Position numbers and translations under genes: made by a program
NCBI RefSeq assembly: GCF_031143425.1
Contig: NC_090451.1
Span: 661,444,575-661,508,574, forward strand
Direction: 5' to 3'
From: Pleurodeles waltl
Taxonomy: Eukaryota > Chordata > Amphibia > Caudata > Salamandridae
Length of the DNA: 64,000 bases
Part shown: piece after piece, positions 1 to 10,896 of the stretch
Layout: each line of letters starts with the position of its first letter
Position numbering within the stretch: the first letter of the stretch is position 1
Notes under the pieces: generated by a model
What the model was told of the DNA's origin: nothing
Seen by the model: only the letters and a program-made list of their open reading frames with translations
Database searches by the model: none

Positions 1-610
1 GTGAAGACCCAAGGTGCTGAAGTAAGACCAAACGGGAGGACCGCAAACTGATAATGCTGCGATCCCACCACAAAACTGAGATACTTCCTGTGCGATTTGA
101 GGATCGGAATATGAAAATACGCGTCCTGCAAATCGACCGACACCATCCAGTCTCCTTCGTTCAACGCCAAAAGAACCTGTGAAAGGGTCAGCATTTTGAA
201 CTTTTCCTGTTTGAGGAACCAATTCAAAACCCTCAAGTCCAAAATCGGTCTCAACCGGCCATCCTTTTTGGGGATCAGGAAGTATCTTGAATAACAGCCC
301 TGACCCCTCTCCTGCTCGGGAACCAACTCTATTGCGCCTTTTGCCAATAGGGACAATACTTCCTGCTTTAATAGGAGAAGATGATCTTCCGAACAGAAGG
401 ATGGGCGGGGAGGGAAGGTAGGAGGGAATTCCCGAAAGGGAAGAGCGTACCCCTTCTTCACAATGTCAATGACCCAGGAGTCCGATGTTATAACCTCCCA
501 CATCGGAAGAAAATGGGCAAGTCTCCCCCCTACCGGAGACAAGTGGACAGGGAGTGGAGGAGGACTACGGCTGCTTTCCTTGCTGCATCCCTCCTGAGGA
601 AGAGGAAGAA
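1..610 (-). CDS. Reverse transcriptase, N-terminal part (B0), cut by window edge
   Basis: The minus strand reads open from about 610 to the left edge in the frame of the B1 RT. Recognisable pieces in order are GGRLAHF, the PKKDGRLRPILDLR block before RT motif A, the catalytic VDLQDAYFHIPI segment with the first Asp of the active site (about 145-165), and VLPFGLTSAP near base 20. The YxDD box and RNase H would lie left of base 1. It overlaps the end of gag in another frame, as in B1. I saw no stop in this stretch, so this part looks undamaged although the neighbouring gag is broken. The start codon is not identifiable; the upstream limit is by comparison with B1. Confidence 0.75.
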
Positions 611-2607
611 GCAGAGTGCTGCTGGGTGGCTCCTCTTGTGCGGACTCTGCCCCTGCCTCTGAAAGATCTGTATGGCAGGGTGGAAGCAGACTGTTGCAGT
701 CCTTGAAATCTGCCACTAAAGGAGGAGCCACGTCCAAATCCTTTAAACCTCCTAAAACCTCTAAAAGAGGATGAGGCAGAAGACTGAAGCCCCAGAGATC
801 TTGCAGTAGCTCTGCTCTCCTTAAAACTTTCCAGAGCAGAATCCGCCTTTGTACCAAAGAGCCTCTCGCCATCAAAGGGTAGATCAAGAAGAGTCGCTTG
901 CACGTCAGATGAGAAGCTAGATGACCGAAGCCAAGACCGACGCCTAGAAACTATGGTCGTGCCAATAGCTCTAGCCACCGAGTCTGAAGTGTCCAATCCG
1001 GACTGGATCACCTGAGTTGCTGCCGCTTGAGCATCCGCCAGTAGCTGCAACATCTCCTGGGACAAATTAGGGTGGCCCTTCGCTTCCTCCATAAGGGCAT
1101 GGATGTAACGTCCCAATATGCAGGTCGCATTGGATGACTTTAAGGCCATAGTGCAAGATGAAAAGGTCTTTTTTGCAGTATGGTCCATCTTCTTTGATTC
1201 CCTGTCCGCAGGTGTTCCGGGAATCGAGCCAGGAGAGGATCTGGACGAACATGAGGCTTGTACCACTAAACTCTCCGGTGTTGGTTGTTTAGAGAGAAAC
1301 ACCGGATCACCTGGTGCCGCCCGATAGCGACGAGCCAACGCTCTGTTGACAGCAGCGGTAGAAACAGGTTTCATCCAGATGTCCTTAATGGGGTCCAGCA
1401 ACGCCTCATTAAAGGGCAAAAGAGGCTCAGCAGATACAGAGGCTGGATGCAAAACCTCTGTCAACAGATTTCTCTTGACTTCTGCAGTAGGGAGGGGAAG
1501 GTCTAAAAAGTCTGCAGCATTTCGAATAACGGCGTGGAATGAAGCCGCTTCCTCAGTGATCTCTCCAGGGGAAGCTAGATCCCACTCTGGGGAGGTATCC
1601 AAGCCACTGGCTGTATCCAGACCCTGGAAGTCACCAGAGGGCTCCAAAACTTCACCCTCCTCCAGGTGCTGCCTTGCATACTCTTCCTCCTCCAATAGCC
1701 GCAGAGCCAGCCGTCTGGATCGAAGCCTTGACTCCAAACCCGGCGTCAGCCGGCGCTGAAGATCTCCGTCGGTGCCGAACCTCGGATCCGTCCGACGCCG
1801 GACCCTCCGGCTCCACAGGATTCTTAACTGTGGATCGGATCCAAGGCGAATCCAACGGCACCGTAGCAGGTTAAGCCGGTCTTCTGGGTGACGTCAAGGG
1901 CATCTGCGCCGCTTCAGGTGCAGCAGATAGAAATGGTGTGAAGGGCGTGGATTTATAAGACGCCGGAACGCCCAAATTAAAGGCCAAAGGGCCAGACGGA
2001 CCTGCTTGACTTCCACCCGGCGCCATGTAAGCAAAGATGTTAAACATGGTGTTTAAAAACGCCGCAGGATCCATTCCCGGAGTTGGGAAAGCTGGGTATT
2101 GCTGCTGCACCGGCTCCGGCATACATGCCGAAGAAGGTCCAGGTAACTGCTGGCCAGGAGAACCTTCTGGCCTCTGAGGAGGCTCGACCTCAAAGACCGA
2201 CCCAGGTGACGTTGGGGTCGTAGGAGGTGGAGGGGTGACAGTCGGGCTAATGTCCCACGTCGGACGGCGCCGAGCTGACAGAGAAGCCGATCTCGATCTA
2301 GACTGTCCATTGCTCGATCGGCCCCGAGATCCGTGACAGCGCCGGGAGCCACTATGATGGCGATGAGACCTCGAGGATCTCGAAGAAGACTCCCTCCGAT
2401 GGCGTCTCTCCTTTTTTTTCTTGGATCACGCCAAGAACAATTTCGCCTCCCTCTCTTTAAGTGCCTTAGGGTTCATGCGCTGACAGGAGCCGCATGACTC
2501 GACCTCATGGTCGGAACTAAGGCACCAGAGGCAATTTTCATGGGGATCGGTAACCGACCCCCGCACTGGTTACATGGTTTAAAGCCGGATTTCCTTGGCT
2601 GCAACAT
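565..2607 (-). pseudogene. gag-like protein of DIRS (B0), frameshifted
   Basis: The start ATG at 2605-2607 aligns with the gag start of B1 (MxQRKSGFKPC). The N-terminal zinc-binding module (CxxCGG...DPHxxCxxC...) is present but the frame breaks inside it near 2560. Further breaks separate pieces at 2053-2352, 1871-2122 and 565-1737. The last 390 codons stay open and hold the conserved gag core (TCILGRYIHALM, LLDLPFDGERLFGTKADSALE) and the Arg/Gly- and Ser-rich tail. DIRS gag is thought to package the RNA; the product here would not be full length. The function assignment is by position and similarity to B1, A and C gag. Confidence 0.8.
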
Positions 2608-2679
2608 TGTAACCGTCGTCCGAAACAGTAGCTCCCTGTGAGCCTCGAAGAATTAACCGTTACTCGGGCACGGAAAAAA

Positions 2680-2865
2680 GGGAACTGACGCCTGCACGTC
2701 GACGAGAGCTTCTTATTGCCTGGATGACTTCATACGGCGTCACGTGGAGTCGGGCGATTGTGACGTCATCGTCGACGTGCAGAGCTAGAAGAAATTTCCG
2801 TTGAGGCTGGCGCGAGGGGAGAATTCTTTAGGTGAGGAATCCACAGGTATGTGTATCTATCAGAA
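2680..2865 (-). repeat. 5' inverted terminal repeat of B0
   Basis: It matches the right ITR of B1 (31589-31770), starting at the GGGAACTGACG segment and ending TCAGAA. It has one perfect TGACGTCA at 2761-2768; the second site seen in B1 is mutated here (TGACTTCA). Confidence 0.85.
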
Positions 2866-2978
2866 ATGTATAGTTCTTTAGGAAATATGTATTGCTACTA
2901 TGTCATAACAATAAATTATACACATACTCTTTAAACCTGTTTAACAAATGTATATTTACCTATGGTTGAAAAAAACAA

Positions 2979-2984
<6 letters not shown>

Positions 2985-3028
<44 letters not shown>
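2985..3028. repeat. (TA)n microsatellite
   Basis: An uninterrupted alternating TA run followed by a TG-rich stretch. Confidence 0.95.
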
Positions 3029-3030
<2 letters not shown>

Positions 3031-3275
3031 GTGTGTGTATTTGTATGGGTGTGTATATACATGCGTATGTTATTCTATGCTTAACATGGCTACGGCTGAA
3101 ACGCGTTGGGAGGAAGATCTTTTCTGTTTTGTTAATATAGTTTGCAACTGGTCGTCTGTGTCTTGACTTTTATTTATATTCTAGAAGAAAATATGTGCAG
3201 CATGTTTATGGGATTCCCGTTCCCATGTCAAGACCGCTACGTTGGAGCCTCGATATTTCGGGCAATTTTGTTTGA

Positions 3276-3297
3276 CATATATATATATATATGTGTG

Positions 3298-3342
<45 letters not shown>
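3276..3342. repeat. (TA)n microsatellite with TG interruption
   Basis: A TA run interrupted near 3292-3302 by TGTGTGTATG. It is followed by the same 44-bp sequence that follows the first TA run, which suggests a segmental duplication of about 300 bp. Confidence 0.95.
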
Positions 3343-3344
<2 letters not shown>

Positions 3345-4294
3345 GTGTGTATATACATGCGTATGTTATTCTATGCTTAACATGTTCATAGGTCATTGCA
3401 TAGCTCCTTGATAACTTATGTTAGATACTTATGAATCCCTGCTCTTGTTTTTATATCATACTGATCTAATGTTTTATTATCATAAGCATTTTGCTATTCA
3501 AAAATTGAGGAAAGATAAATGTTAGAAAAGTACACTTATTAACTTCAAATATTACAAATCTTGAAAGTCTGTGTTTATACAATACTACTTTTCATCTCAT
3601 ATTATTATAACCTTTATTATATTCCTTGAACATATATTCCCTATGTATTTACATATCTATTTATTTATTACTCTAGTCCTACTGTACTTAAGAAAAATTA
3701 AATAAAAATAAATTAAATAAAAATCTATAAATAAAAATTAATATTATGGATAATTACATTAAAGTAAAAAATAATAATGAATAAATAAAAGAATAATTAA
3801 AATAGAAAATGATAAAAAAGTATATATATATAAATAAAAGAATAAATAAATAAAAATAATATAAATGTACTCTCTTGTAAACTTTACTTTGCCTACCCAT
3901 CACCCTATGTTATGTCTCTATCAATCTATCCACCATCCCCACTCTGACTCATCCCAAGCCCATTCTACTACTTTCATCTCCAAAATAACCCTGCCTGAGC
4001 TCTTCCCCCCTCTTCCACACCTACCTCACCCAAAAACTCAGTTTATTACCATGATCTCCCAAACAATCCTACTAAATTCTCCATCATTTATCTCACCTTT
4101 GACTAAACTATGATCTCCCTAATCCCTTCTACAGACTCTTCCCTCCTCCATCTCTCCTTTACTCATCCCAAGCCTCATTCTATTATTATAAACTCCCAAT
4201 TAACACTTCTTGATTCTTCCGTCCTCGATCCCTCCATTACTCTAGTCAATCCAACTAACAAACTCACATATCCTCTGCTCAAATTAACTCATAA

Positions 4295-4580
4295 GAAAAT
4301 AAGTTACTTACCTGTAACTGTGGTTCTCCAGTATTGGTATCTTTCATAGATTCACATGCTTGAATCATTCCCCGTCGTCGAAGTGGGAGTCCCACGGTAC
4401 ATAGAAAGCAATAAATAGAGAATTTTTTATTTTTTTTTACATTGAAGTCAATAGGAAAAAACACATTCAATTGTAGAACTATCAGCCTCTTTGGAAAGAG
4501 CCCAAAATTCAGCCAATCAGGCGTGACCACCCCTTTAGAATCATCAGCACAGAGGCTTAGTCTCTCAGATTTCTCCGCAC
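4295..4580 (-). repeat. 3' inverted terminal repeat of A1 with terminal extension
   Basis: Inverted match to 10645-10896. Its outer end is longer than the 5' ITR by about 30 bases; this extension contains AGTTACTTACCTGTAACT, which can fold as AGTTAC/GTAACT. Confidence 0.9.
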
Positions 4581-4637
4581 TAGTGATTACAGGAAAAAAA
4601 CAAAAGAGGTGAGCCTCTATGGGGAGGAGGGTGGGTC

Positions 4638-4748
4638 GCATGTGAATCTATGAAAGATACCAATACTGGAGAACCACAGTTACAGGTAAGTAACTTATTT
4701 TCTTCTCCAGTATTGGGGTATCTTTCATAGATTCACATGCTTGAATCA
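4638..4748 (-). repeat. Internal complementary region (ICR) of A1
   Basis: Bases 4638-4702 are the exact reverse complement of the left end (4295-4359, 65 bp). Bases 4703-4748 are the exact reverse complement of the right end (10851-10896, 46 bp). A GG present only in the right end is kept only in the second half. The join reads TTCTTC, i.e. both terminal triplets. In DIRS elements the ICR is thought to template joining of the ends into a circle. Confidence 0.93.
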
Positions 4749-4886
4749 GAGTAGCCAGCAGTAGGAAACATTTTTTGAGTTCTGAAACACCAAAAGTATG
4801 CCTGTGTATAATGCATACTATATGATCATATGGGTAATTAACATTTGTCAATCAACCGTCAAACATATCACCTATATAAAAAATAA

Positions 4887-4926
<40 letters not shown>

Positions 4927-5007
4927 TTCTACACATAGATATATAAACATAAAAATATCATTCTAACAATACATAGAGGAAGGAGGGTAAGAGGTTATTG
5001 GCTCACC

Positions 5008-6020
5008 TTATGCAAATAAATTACTTAACACTGCTTGTCCTACCGCGGCATCCATTCTGTCCGTAGCTTCCAGGCAGTAGTGCTGGGTAAAGGTGTGAGC
5101 ACGTGTCCATGTTGCCGCTCTGCAGATCTGGCTCAGAGGGACTCCTGCGAATAGAGCTGCCAAAGTGGATACCGCTCTGGTGGAGTGCGCTCTGACACTG
5201 GATGATAATGGCTTCCCTGCCAACTGGTGGCATAACTGTATGGCAGAAGAGATCCAGCGCGCTATGGTCTGCTTAGTAACGGATTTGCCTTTATTGATCC
5301 TTCCATAACTGACAGTTGTTCAGATTTACGGAAGTCACTTGTCCTTTGTATATAAAATTTTAAACAGCGTTTAATGTCCAGAGAATGTAGTGCGCACTCC
5401 GCTGCAGTTTGTGGATTTTGAAAAAAAATTCTCAGAACCACCGGCTCATTTAGGTGAAAAGACGATGAAACCTTAGGTATAAATTTTGGATTAGTTCTCA
5501 AAATGACCACCTCTGGCTTGAATTGGAGGAAAGGTGGAGAAATTGTGAAGGCTTGGATATCGCTAACCCTCTTCGCTGACGTCAAGGCCAGAAGGAGGGC
5601 TGTTTTAAAAGAAATGAATTTGAGGTCCACTTTATGAATGGGCTCAAACGGATGTTTCATTAACTGGGAGAGCACAATATTCAAATGCCACTGAGGTGAA
5701 GGACGGTGAATTGGCGGAAACATCCTGAACAAACCCTTGAGAAATTGTTTTATTATTCTGGACGACCATAAAGAAGGTGACTGAGACATTCGTAGGAAAC
5801 GGGATATGGCAGCCAGGTGCACTCTAATAGATGAATGTGAAAGGCCGGATTTAGCTAAATGCAATAAATATGGCAGAATCTGTTCAGGAGAGGACCTTAG
5901 AGGATGAACGTTGGAAGTTGAGCACCATAAGCAAAACCTCTTCCACTTGAACTTATATGTCCGGTTTGTAGACTGAGCCCTGGCACAGGCAAGTACCTCC
6001 CTGCAATCTGGAGGGATATC
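5008..6020 (-). pseudogene. Tyrosine recombinase (A1), frameshifted
   Basis: The YR would integrate the circular DNA intermediate. The N-terminal SAM-like part (FKWKRFCLWC, LHLAKSGLSHSSIRVHLAAI) runs from about 6000 to 5700. The first catalytic Arg is in LTSAKRVSDIQ (about 5560-5590). The C-terminal box has HSTRA (His-x-x-Arg) and the HYCL tyrosine near 5070. The frame is open 5864-5262, shifts near 5290, and is open again 5223-5008, ending SNLFA-stop. All visible catalytic residues are retained, so the frameshift is the main defect. It lies directly downstream of RT/RNase H, with the ICR behind it. Confidence 0.88.
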
Positions 6021-6102
6021 TAGTCCATCGAATTCATAGAATTCAGGAGCCAGGCTGATAAACGAAGAGATGTCGGGTTGGGATGACGAACCTGACCTTG
6101 AT

Positions 6103-7929
6103 TCATTGCAACAAGTCCGGTAATGTCTTCAGTCGAACGTGAGGCTGCTCCGAGAGTAATAGAAGTTCTGTGAACCAGAACTGGCGTGGCCATCTGGGAG
6201 CAATTAATAGAACTCTGCATGGTTCCCTCTTCATCTTGTGCAGAAGTCTCGTGATGAGTGGAAGCGGGGGAAAAGCGTATGCATAAATCCCTGACCATCT
6301 GATCAAAAACACATTCCCCTTTGATCCCTTCTGCGGTCGCCAGCTTGCGAAGTGTTGGCATTTCTTGTTGTCTCTGGTCGCGAACAGATCCAGATTGGGT
6401 TTGCCCCAACGACGAAAGAGACGCTCGAGAACTGGCTGATTGAGTTCCCACTTGTGGCAGCTGGTTCGAGTCCTGCTTAAGGCATCTGCCCAGGTGTTGG
6501 TGATCCCCGGGAGATGTTCTGCTCTGATGGATATTCGATGTTGAATTACCCAATGCCACAGCTTCTGCGTTTCTAGTGATAATGCTTGAGATCTTGTGCC
6601 CCCCTGTTTGTTGATGTAATGCATGACCGTGGTATTGTCTGTTCTTATCAAGACTGAAGAATTCCTGATGTTTGTGAGGAAGGATTTGAGTGCGAAGGCA
6701 ACCACCCTTAACTCCAATATGTTTATGTGAAGAGTCGATTCCTGAGTGGACCATTTCCCTCTCACTGAAAGATCCTGCAAATGAGCACCCCATCCCTCTA
6801 GGGATGCATCTGTTGTTATTAAGTGCATCGTCTTGTCCTTCAGAAAAGACAGACCTTCTGAGACGAGGGGAGTATCCTTCCACCACTTGAAAGCTTGTTT
6901 TGCTGATGGGGTTATTCGGATTACATCGTCAAAAGAGCCCTCTATTTGTTTCCATTGATTGTCTAACTGCTGCTGAAGTGTCCTCATGTGCAGACGACAG
7001 TTTTGTATCAATGGAATGCAAGACGAAAGCATCCCCAGAAAAGACTTGTAAGTCTGCACTGAAGCGGACTTTCTTTTGCTGAGACGTGCTGCTAAATCTC
7101 GAAGTTTCTTTCGCCTGTCCTGTGAAGCAAAGGCTTTTGCCTGGATAGTGTCTAAGATGGCCCCTAGAAAGGTGATGTTCTAGGTAGGATCTAGGTGAGA
7201 CTTGGGGTAACTGACTGTCAAGCCCAGAGCTCCGAAAAGAGATAGACATGTTTCCGTGTCCCTTGCAGCCTTTGATGTTGTTCGTGGCTTTATTAGCCAG
7301 TCGTCTAAATACGGGAACACCTGTATCCTTAGTTGTCTGAGGTGGGCTGCCACCGGTGCCAAAACCTTGGTGAATACTCTTGGGGCCGACCTGAGGCCAA
7401 AAGGTAACACTCTGAACTGGTAGTGAGTGCCTGAAACCCTGAATCGTAAGAATTTCTGATGATTGGTGTGAATGGGAATGTGGAAATATGCGTCCTGAAG
7501 ATCTAAAGATGTCATAAAGTCCCCTCGGTTGAGCAGGCGCAGGACGTCTTGAAGGGAGATCATGCGAAAAGACTGCTTCTTGAGGAATTTGTTGAGAGAA
7601 CGAAGATCTAAAATAGGTCTCCAGTCCTCTGTCTTCTTCCGAATAAGGAAAAAGCGGGAGTAGAAACCTGTTCCCCTCTGGCTCCTTGGTACGATCTCTA
7701 TTGCTCCCTTCTTCAATAAGATAGCAATCTGATCTATAAGCTCGTTGAGATGGGCTGGCGGGGGACCTCTTGGTGGTACATGAGGGGGAGGTTGGTTGAA
7801 TTCTAGTGTATGCCCTCGGTTGACAATATCTAGTACCCATTTGTCTGAAGTTATTTTGGACCACTGGTGTAGAAACTTGGAAATTCTGCCCCCTATTAGA
7901 GTGTTGATATAGGGGCTGGGTGCAGGCAT
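6103..7929 (-). pseudogene. Reverse transcriptase / RNase H of A1, one in-frame stop
   Basis: The RT part (7929-7180) has the LDLQDAYFHIP catalytic Asp block, VLPFGLRSAPRVF and the FPYLDDWL active site (YLDD intact). A TAG at about 7180 follows SHLDPT, then the same frame resumes. The RNase H part (7059-6600) keeps all four acidic positions: TTDAS, ILELR, RTDNTT and TWADALSR. The last third (LDLFATR, YAFPPLPLITRLL, RWPRQFWF) is the C-terminal DIRS domain often annotated as Dam-like methyltransferase. It converts element RNA to DNA. It follows gag closely (gag ends at 7940). A second long open frame overlaps it (6020-6886 and 6929-7864). Confidence 0.9.
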
Positions 7930-7939
7930 CCGATGAGGG

Positions 7940-10540
7940 TCAGTGCTTTCTTGTCGTCTCCTTGGTCTTGTAAGCCGACTTTCCTCTCATTTGTTGCCTG
8001 AAATGAGTGGATGACTGTTGTCGAAAGGAATGCGGTTGTTGCTGGCCAAAGGTTGAGCAAAACTGTCCTTGGTAAGAGGAGTATTGACGATATTGTTGAG
8101 CGTCTCCTCTATACGAAAAGGTTCCTCTCCCTCTCGCTCCCCGAAAGGGCTGTCTCTTGTATTGTAGTGTTGCCAGAGATCTGGCTGTCTCAGTGTCTGC
8201 TTTAATGGACTGTAAAGCATCATCCACATGCTTGCCAAACAAGAGCTCGCCATCATACGGCATGTCCAGGATCTTTAATTGTACTTCCGGCCTAAAAGAA
8301 GTAGCTTTGAGCCACCCCTGGTGCCTGTGTACGGCCGCTCCGGCCAACTGGCGAAAACCTGTAGAGGAGTCGTCTATGGCACAGTCTATGATTTCAGCCG
8401 AAATCTTTTCACCTTCCTGTAGAATCTTGCGCGCTTCTACTCTACTATCCTCAGGTAACATGTCTATAAACTGCGACATATCAGACCACATCTGGCGGTC
8501 GTATCTCCCTAGGATTGCTAGAGAATTTGCTGCTCTAACAGTGGTGGCCGCCATTGTTGAGAACTTTTTCCCTATTGATTCCAATCGACGTCCTTCTTTG
8601 TCTGGGGGGGCAGTCAGAGATGCCGATGGATTCCTGGACCTCCACTGAGCTGCCTGTGATATGACCGAGTCCGGTTTAGGGTGACTAATCAAACACGCTG
8701 GAGAATTGTCCGGTGCCTTATATTTCTTTTCAAGTCTCGGCAAGACTGCCGGAATGGAGGATGGAGTCTGCATGACCTTAAGGCCTTCCTCCCAAATGAA
8801 GTCAACAATGGGTATGACCCTTACAGACTTCCTAGTATCTTCCTTGAAGTCATAAAGAAAACAGTCTGACTGCTTTGATGTTATTGGCAGCTGGAATCTT
8901 TTCGCAGCTCTTTCCATCACACTATGGAAGCCACCAATATCCTGCGGTGGAGAGTCCACTGGGGGTGGTGTAGATGGAGATGGAGTTTGAATTTGATACT
9001 CATCCCATTCTGGAATGAGTGAATCCGAGTCCTGAATTTCACCTTCTTCTTGCTCGTCCTCGGATGAAGGTGGAGCAATATCTTGTCCAGATGAAGGTGC
9101 TGTGGTAGGATCAGGAAATTCCGATGGTCTAGCATGGGTGGACACTGGTGTCTGCGGAGGTTGCACCGGGGTAGAAGAACCAGGTGGAGGAAATCTTGAA
9201 TAATAATCCTGCATCATCTGTTGAAGATTGGCTATCAACGATACAGGCATCTGAACTGTCTGTTCCTGTTGCCCTTGAAGTTGCAGGTGACTGATCTTGC
9301 TGGTCTGAATAAGGCTGGAGATCTTCCTCTTCATCTTCCTCCTGGCACTTAATGCGTAGTTCAGATGGACTACGTGCCACCGGAAAGAAACCATCATCAG
9401 AATAAACATCATCGTCATCATCTTCGTCAGCAAATAGATGCTGCGGAGGTACTGGTGTGACCTTACTGGGTGATGTATGCGATGGAAGTAATAGAGAATA
9501 CTTGCTCTTTATAGGTAGAATTCTCTGTGGCAGGTAAGGAGATGCTCCAAAATGTTTAGGTGTCGGATCAGGATATTGAGTCGTCGACGGAGCCGCCGTC
9601 GTCGGAGCGCTCGTCGATGGTATTCTCGTCGACGGTGTAGGTGTCGACGGAGCCGTCGTCAGTGAATCCGTTATCGGTGCCGTGAGCGTCAACGAAGTTG
9701 CCGTCGACGGTGCCAACGTTGACAAGGTTTCCGTCGACGGGGCTGTCGCTGACGGGATTGACGTTGACGGGTGCGTCGTCGGTATTTTCGACGGTGAGAT
9801 CGACGGAGATGCTCTGAATTTACTCGTCGATGAGTGCGTCGACGGTAAAGATTTCATTTTCTTACCGGTTGACGGCTTCTTTGTGATCTTCAGGGTGTGA
9901 GCCGACGATGGACCATACTTCAAACTCACCGACGTTATCGTCGTAGAAGACAGTGGAGACGAGGTTATGATCATTGGCGACGAAGGAGCTGTAAACGTGG
10001 CCGTCGCTGTTTTCGTCGACGAAGGAAGGCCTGCCGTCGACGATGCGCTCGTCGACGGTGTCGTTGACGGTGTAGATTTTCTGGCGCCGACGGTGGTAGT
10101 GAACTTGAAGGCTTTTTGAGCTTCCTTGATGAAGAAGCAGGTGTGGATGGCTCTGAGTGAACCTTACCACACATTACCTTGGATGTTGAAGCTTGCTCCT
10201 CCGGCTTGTCCTTAAATGCATGCAGCTTCTTAGCTGACTTACTGCTCTTGGGGGATAAGCTCTCCACAGACCTCTTCCTTTTCTTTGAGGTCACTGAAGT
10301 GTCACTCTCTTCCTCCTCAGAAAGAGCTTCTCTGGCCTTTCTTTCCTGAAGCCAAAGTAGGAGCCTGGCTTCTCTGTCTCTCAGAGTCTTGTTGGGAAAG
10401 GTCCTGCAGATCTTACAGTCCTTGACCTTATGCTCTGGATGTAGGCAGTAGATACATTCCTTGTGAGGGTCCTCACAGTGAAGTCTTAACTTTCCACAGG
10501 TCCCACAAGGTCTAAATAAACCTTTTCTTGCTGTAGACAT
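7940..10540 (-). pseudogene. gag-like protein of A1, frameshifted
   Basis: The start at 10538-10540 (MSTARKGLF) is chosen because A2 and B copies start at the same place; an upstream in-frame Met at 10555 is not conserved. N-terminal zinc module: CGTCG...DPHKECIYC...CKIC. Then a basic KKRKRS stretch and a Pro/Ser/Thr-rich section coded by GTCGACGG-type repeats (about 9590-10080). An acidic DEDDDDD stretch follows, then the conserved core (ILGRYDRQMW, LDMPYDGELLFGKHVDDALQ) and a Gln/Arg-rich tail. Frame breaks lie near 9970-10080 and near 9270; open pieces are 10540-9971, 9974-9129 and 9433-7940. It presumably coats the RNA; that role is inferred from position. Confidence 0.85.
9590..10080 (-). 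repeat. GTCGACGG-type coding minisatellite in A1 gag
   Basis: Many copies of GTCGACGG and variants spaced by 6 to 15 bases, coding on the minus strand for PST/PSTS-like units. The same section recurs in A2 at about 63030-63450. Confidence 0.8.
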
Positions 10541-10644
10541 GATGGAAAAATACAACAGTAAGAGAAAAAGTGAAAATTTGAAGATTTTCTCTTGAAGAGA
10601 TAGAAGAACTGAGCAGAGCTCAGGGAGACTCCCTTACACACGAC

Positions 10645-10896
10645 GTGCGGTAGAAAATCTGAGAGACTAAGCCTCTGTGCTGAGGATTCTAAAGGGGTGG
10701 TCACGCCTGATTGGCTGAATTTTGGGCTCTTTCCAAAGAGGCTGATAGTTCTACAATTGAATGTGTTTTTTCCTATTGACTTCAATGAAAAAAAAATCTT
10801 TATTTATTGCTTTCTATGTACTGTGGGACTCCCACTTCGACGACGGGGAATGATTCAAGCATGTGAATCTATGAAAGATACCCCAATACTGGAGAA
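10645..10896 (-). repeat. 5' inverted terminal repeat of A1
   Basis: About 250 bp, inverted match to 4295-4580 without the terminal extension. DIRS transcription is expected to start in or beside this repeat. Confidence 0.9.

Larger units (their letters stand above)
1..2865 (-). mobile_element. B0: DIRS-type retrotransposon, family B, 5' part only
   Basis: Minus-strand element whose 5' half lies in the window; the rest runs off the left edge. Base 1 corresponds to about base 28848 of the full-length copy B1. It holds the N-terminal half of RT, a broken gag and the 5' ITR, ending in GAA at 2863-2865. It is clearly more diverged from B1 than B2 is, so it is an older insertion or a sister subfamily. 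Downstream flank starts at 2866. Confidence 0.9.
2866..4294. other. AT-rich non-coding DNA between B0 and A1
   Basis: No gene is visible. The stretch contains two TA microsatellites, a 44-bp direct repeat (3045-3088 and 3341-3384), an A/T-only low-complexity stretch of AAAT/TAAA type (about 3690-3870), and a pyrimidine-rich stretch (3865-4290) in which ACTCATCCCAAGCC recurs about 210 bases apart. The small ORFs here are low-complexity by-products. Confidence 0.7.
4295..10896 (-). mobile_element. A1: structurally complete DIRS element, family A
   Basis: 6.6 kb, minus strand, beginning GAAAATAAGTTAC at 4295 and ending CTGGAGAA at 10896. The order in transcription direction is 5' ITR, gag, RT/RNase H, YR, ICR, 3' ITR, as in DIRS-1-like elements. 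All three genes carry frameshifts or stops, so it is not autonomous. The flanks (CTCATAA on the left, TAATACT on the right) show no target duplication when both terminal GAA triplets are counted as element. The right flank resembles a LINE 3' tail. Confidence 0.93.

Noticed and set aside
3101..3130. Hammerhead ribozyme suggested by CTGAAACGCGTTGG
   Set aside because: I could not lay out the CTGATGA core and three stems.
2948..3411. Tyr/Ile-rich small proteins
   Set aside because: Translation of TA/TG microsatellites.
6020..6886. A separate novel gene in A1
   Set aside because: It lies wholly over RT/RNase H in the frame relation of the B ORF3 overlap; reported as part of the overlap finding instead.
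4295..10896. LTR retrotransposon or endogenous retrovirus
   Set aside because: The terminal repeats are inverted, and a tyrosine recombinase is present instead of integrase and protease.
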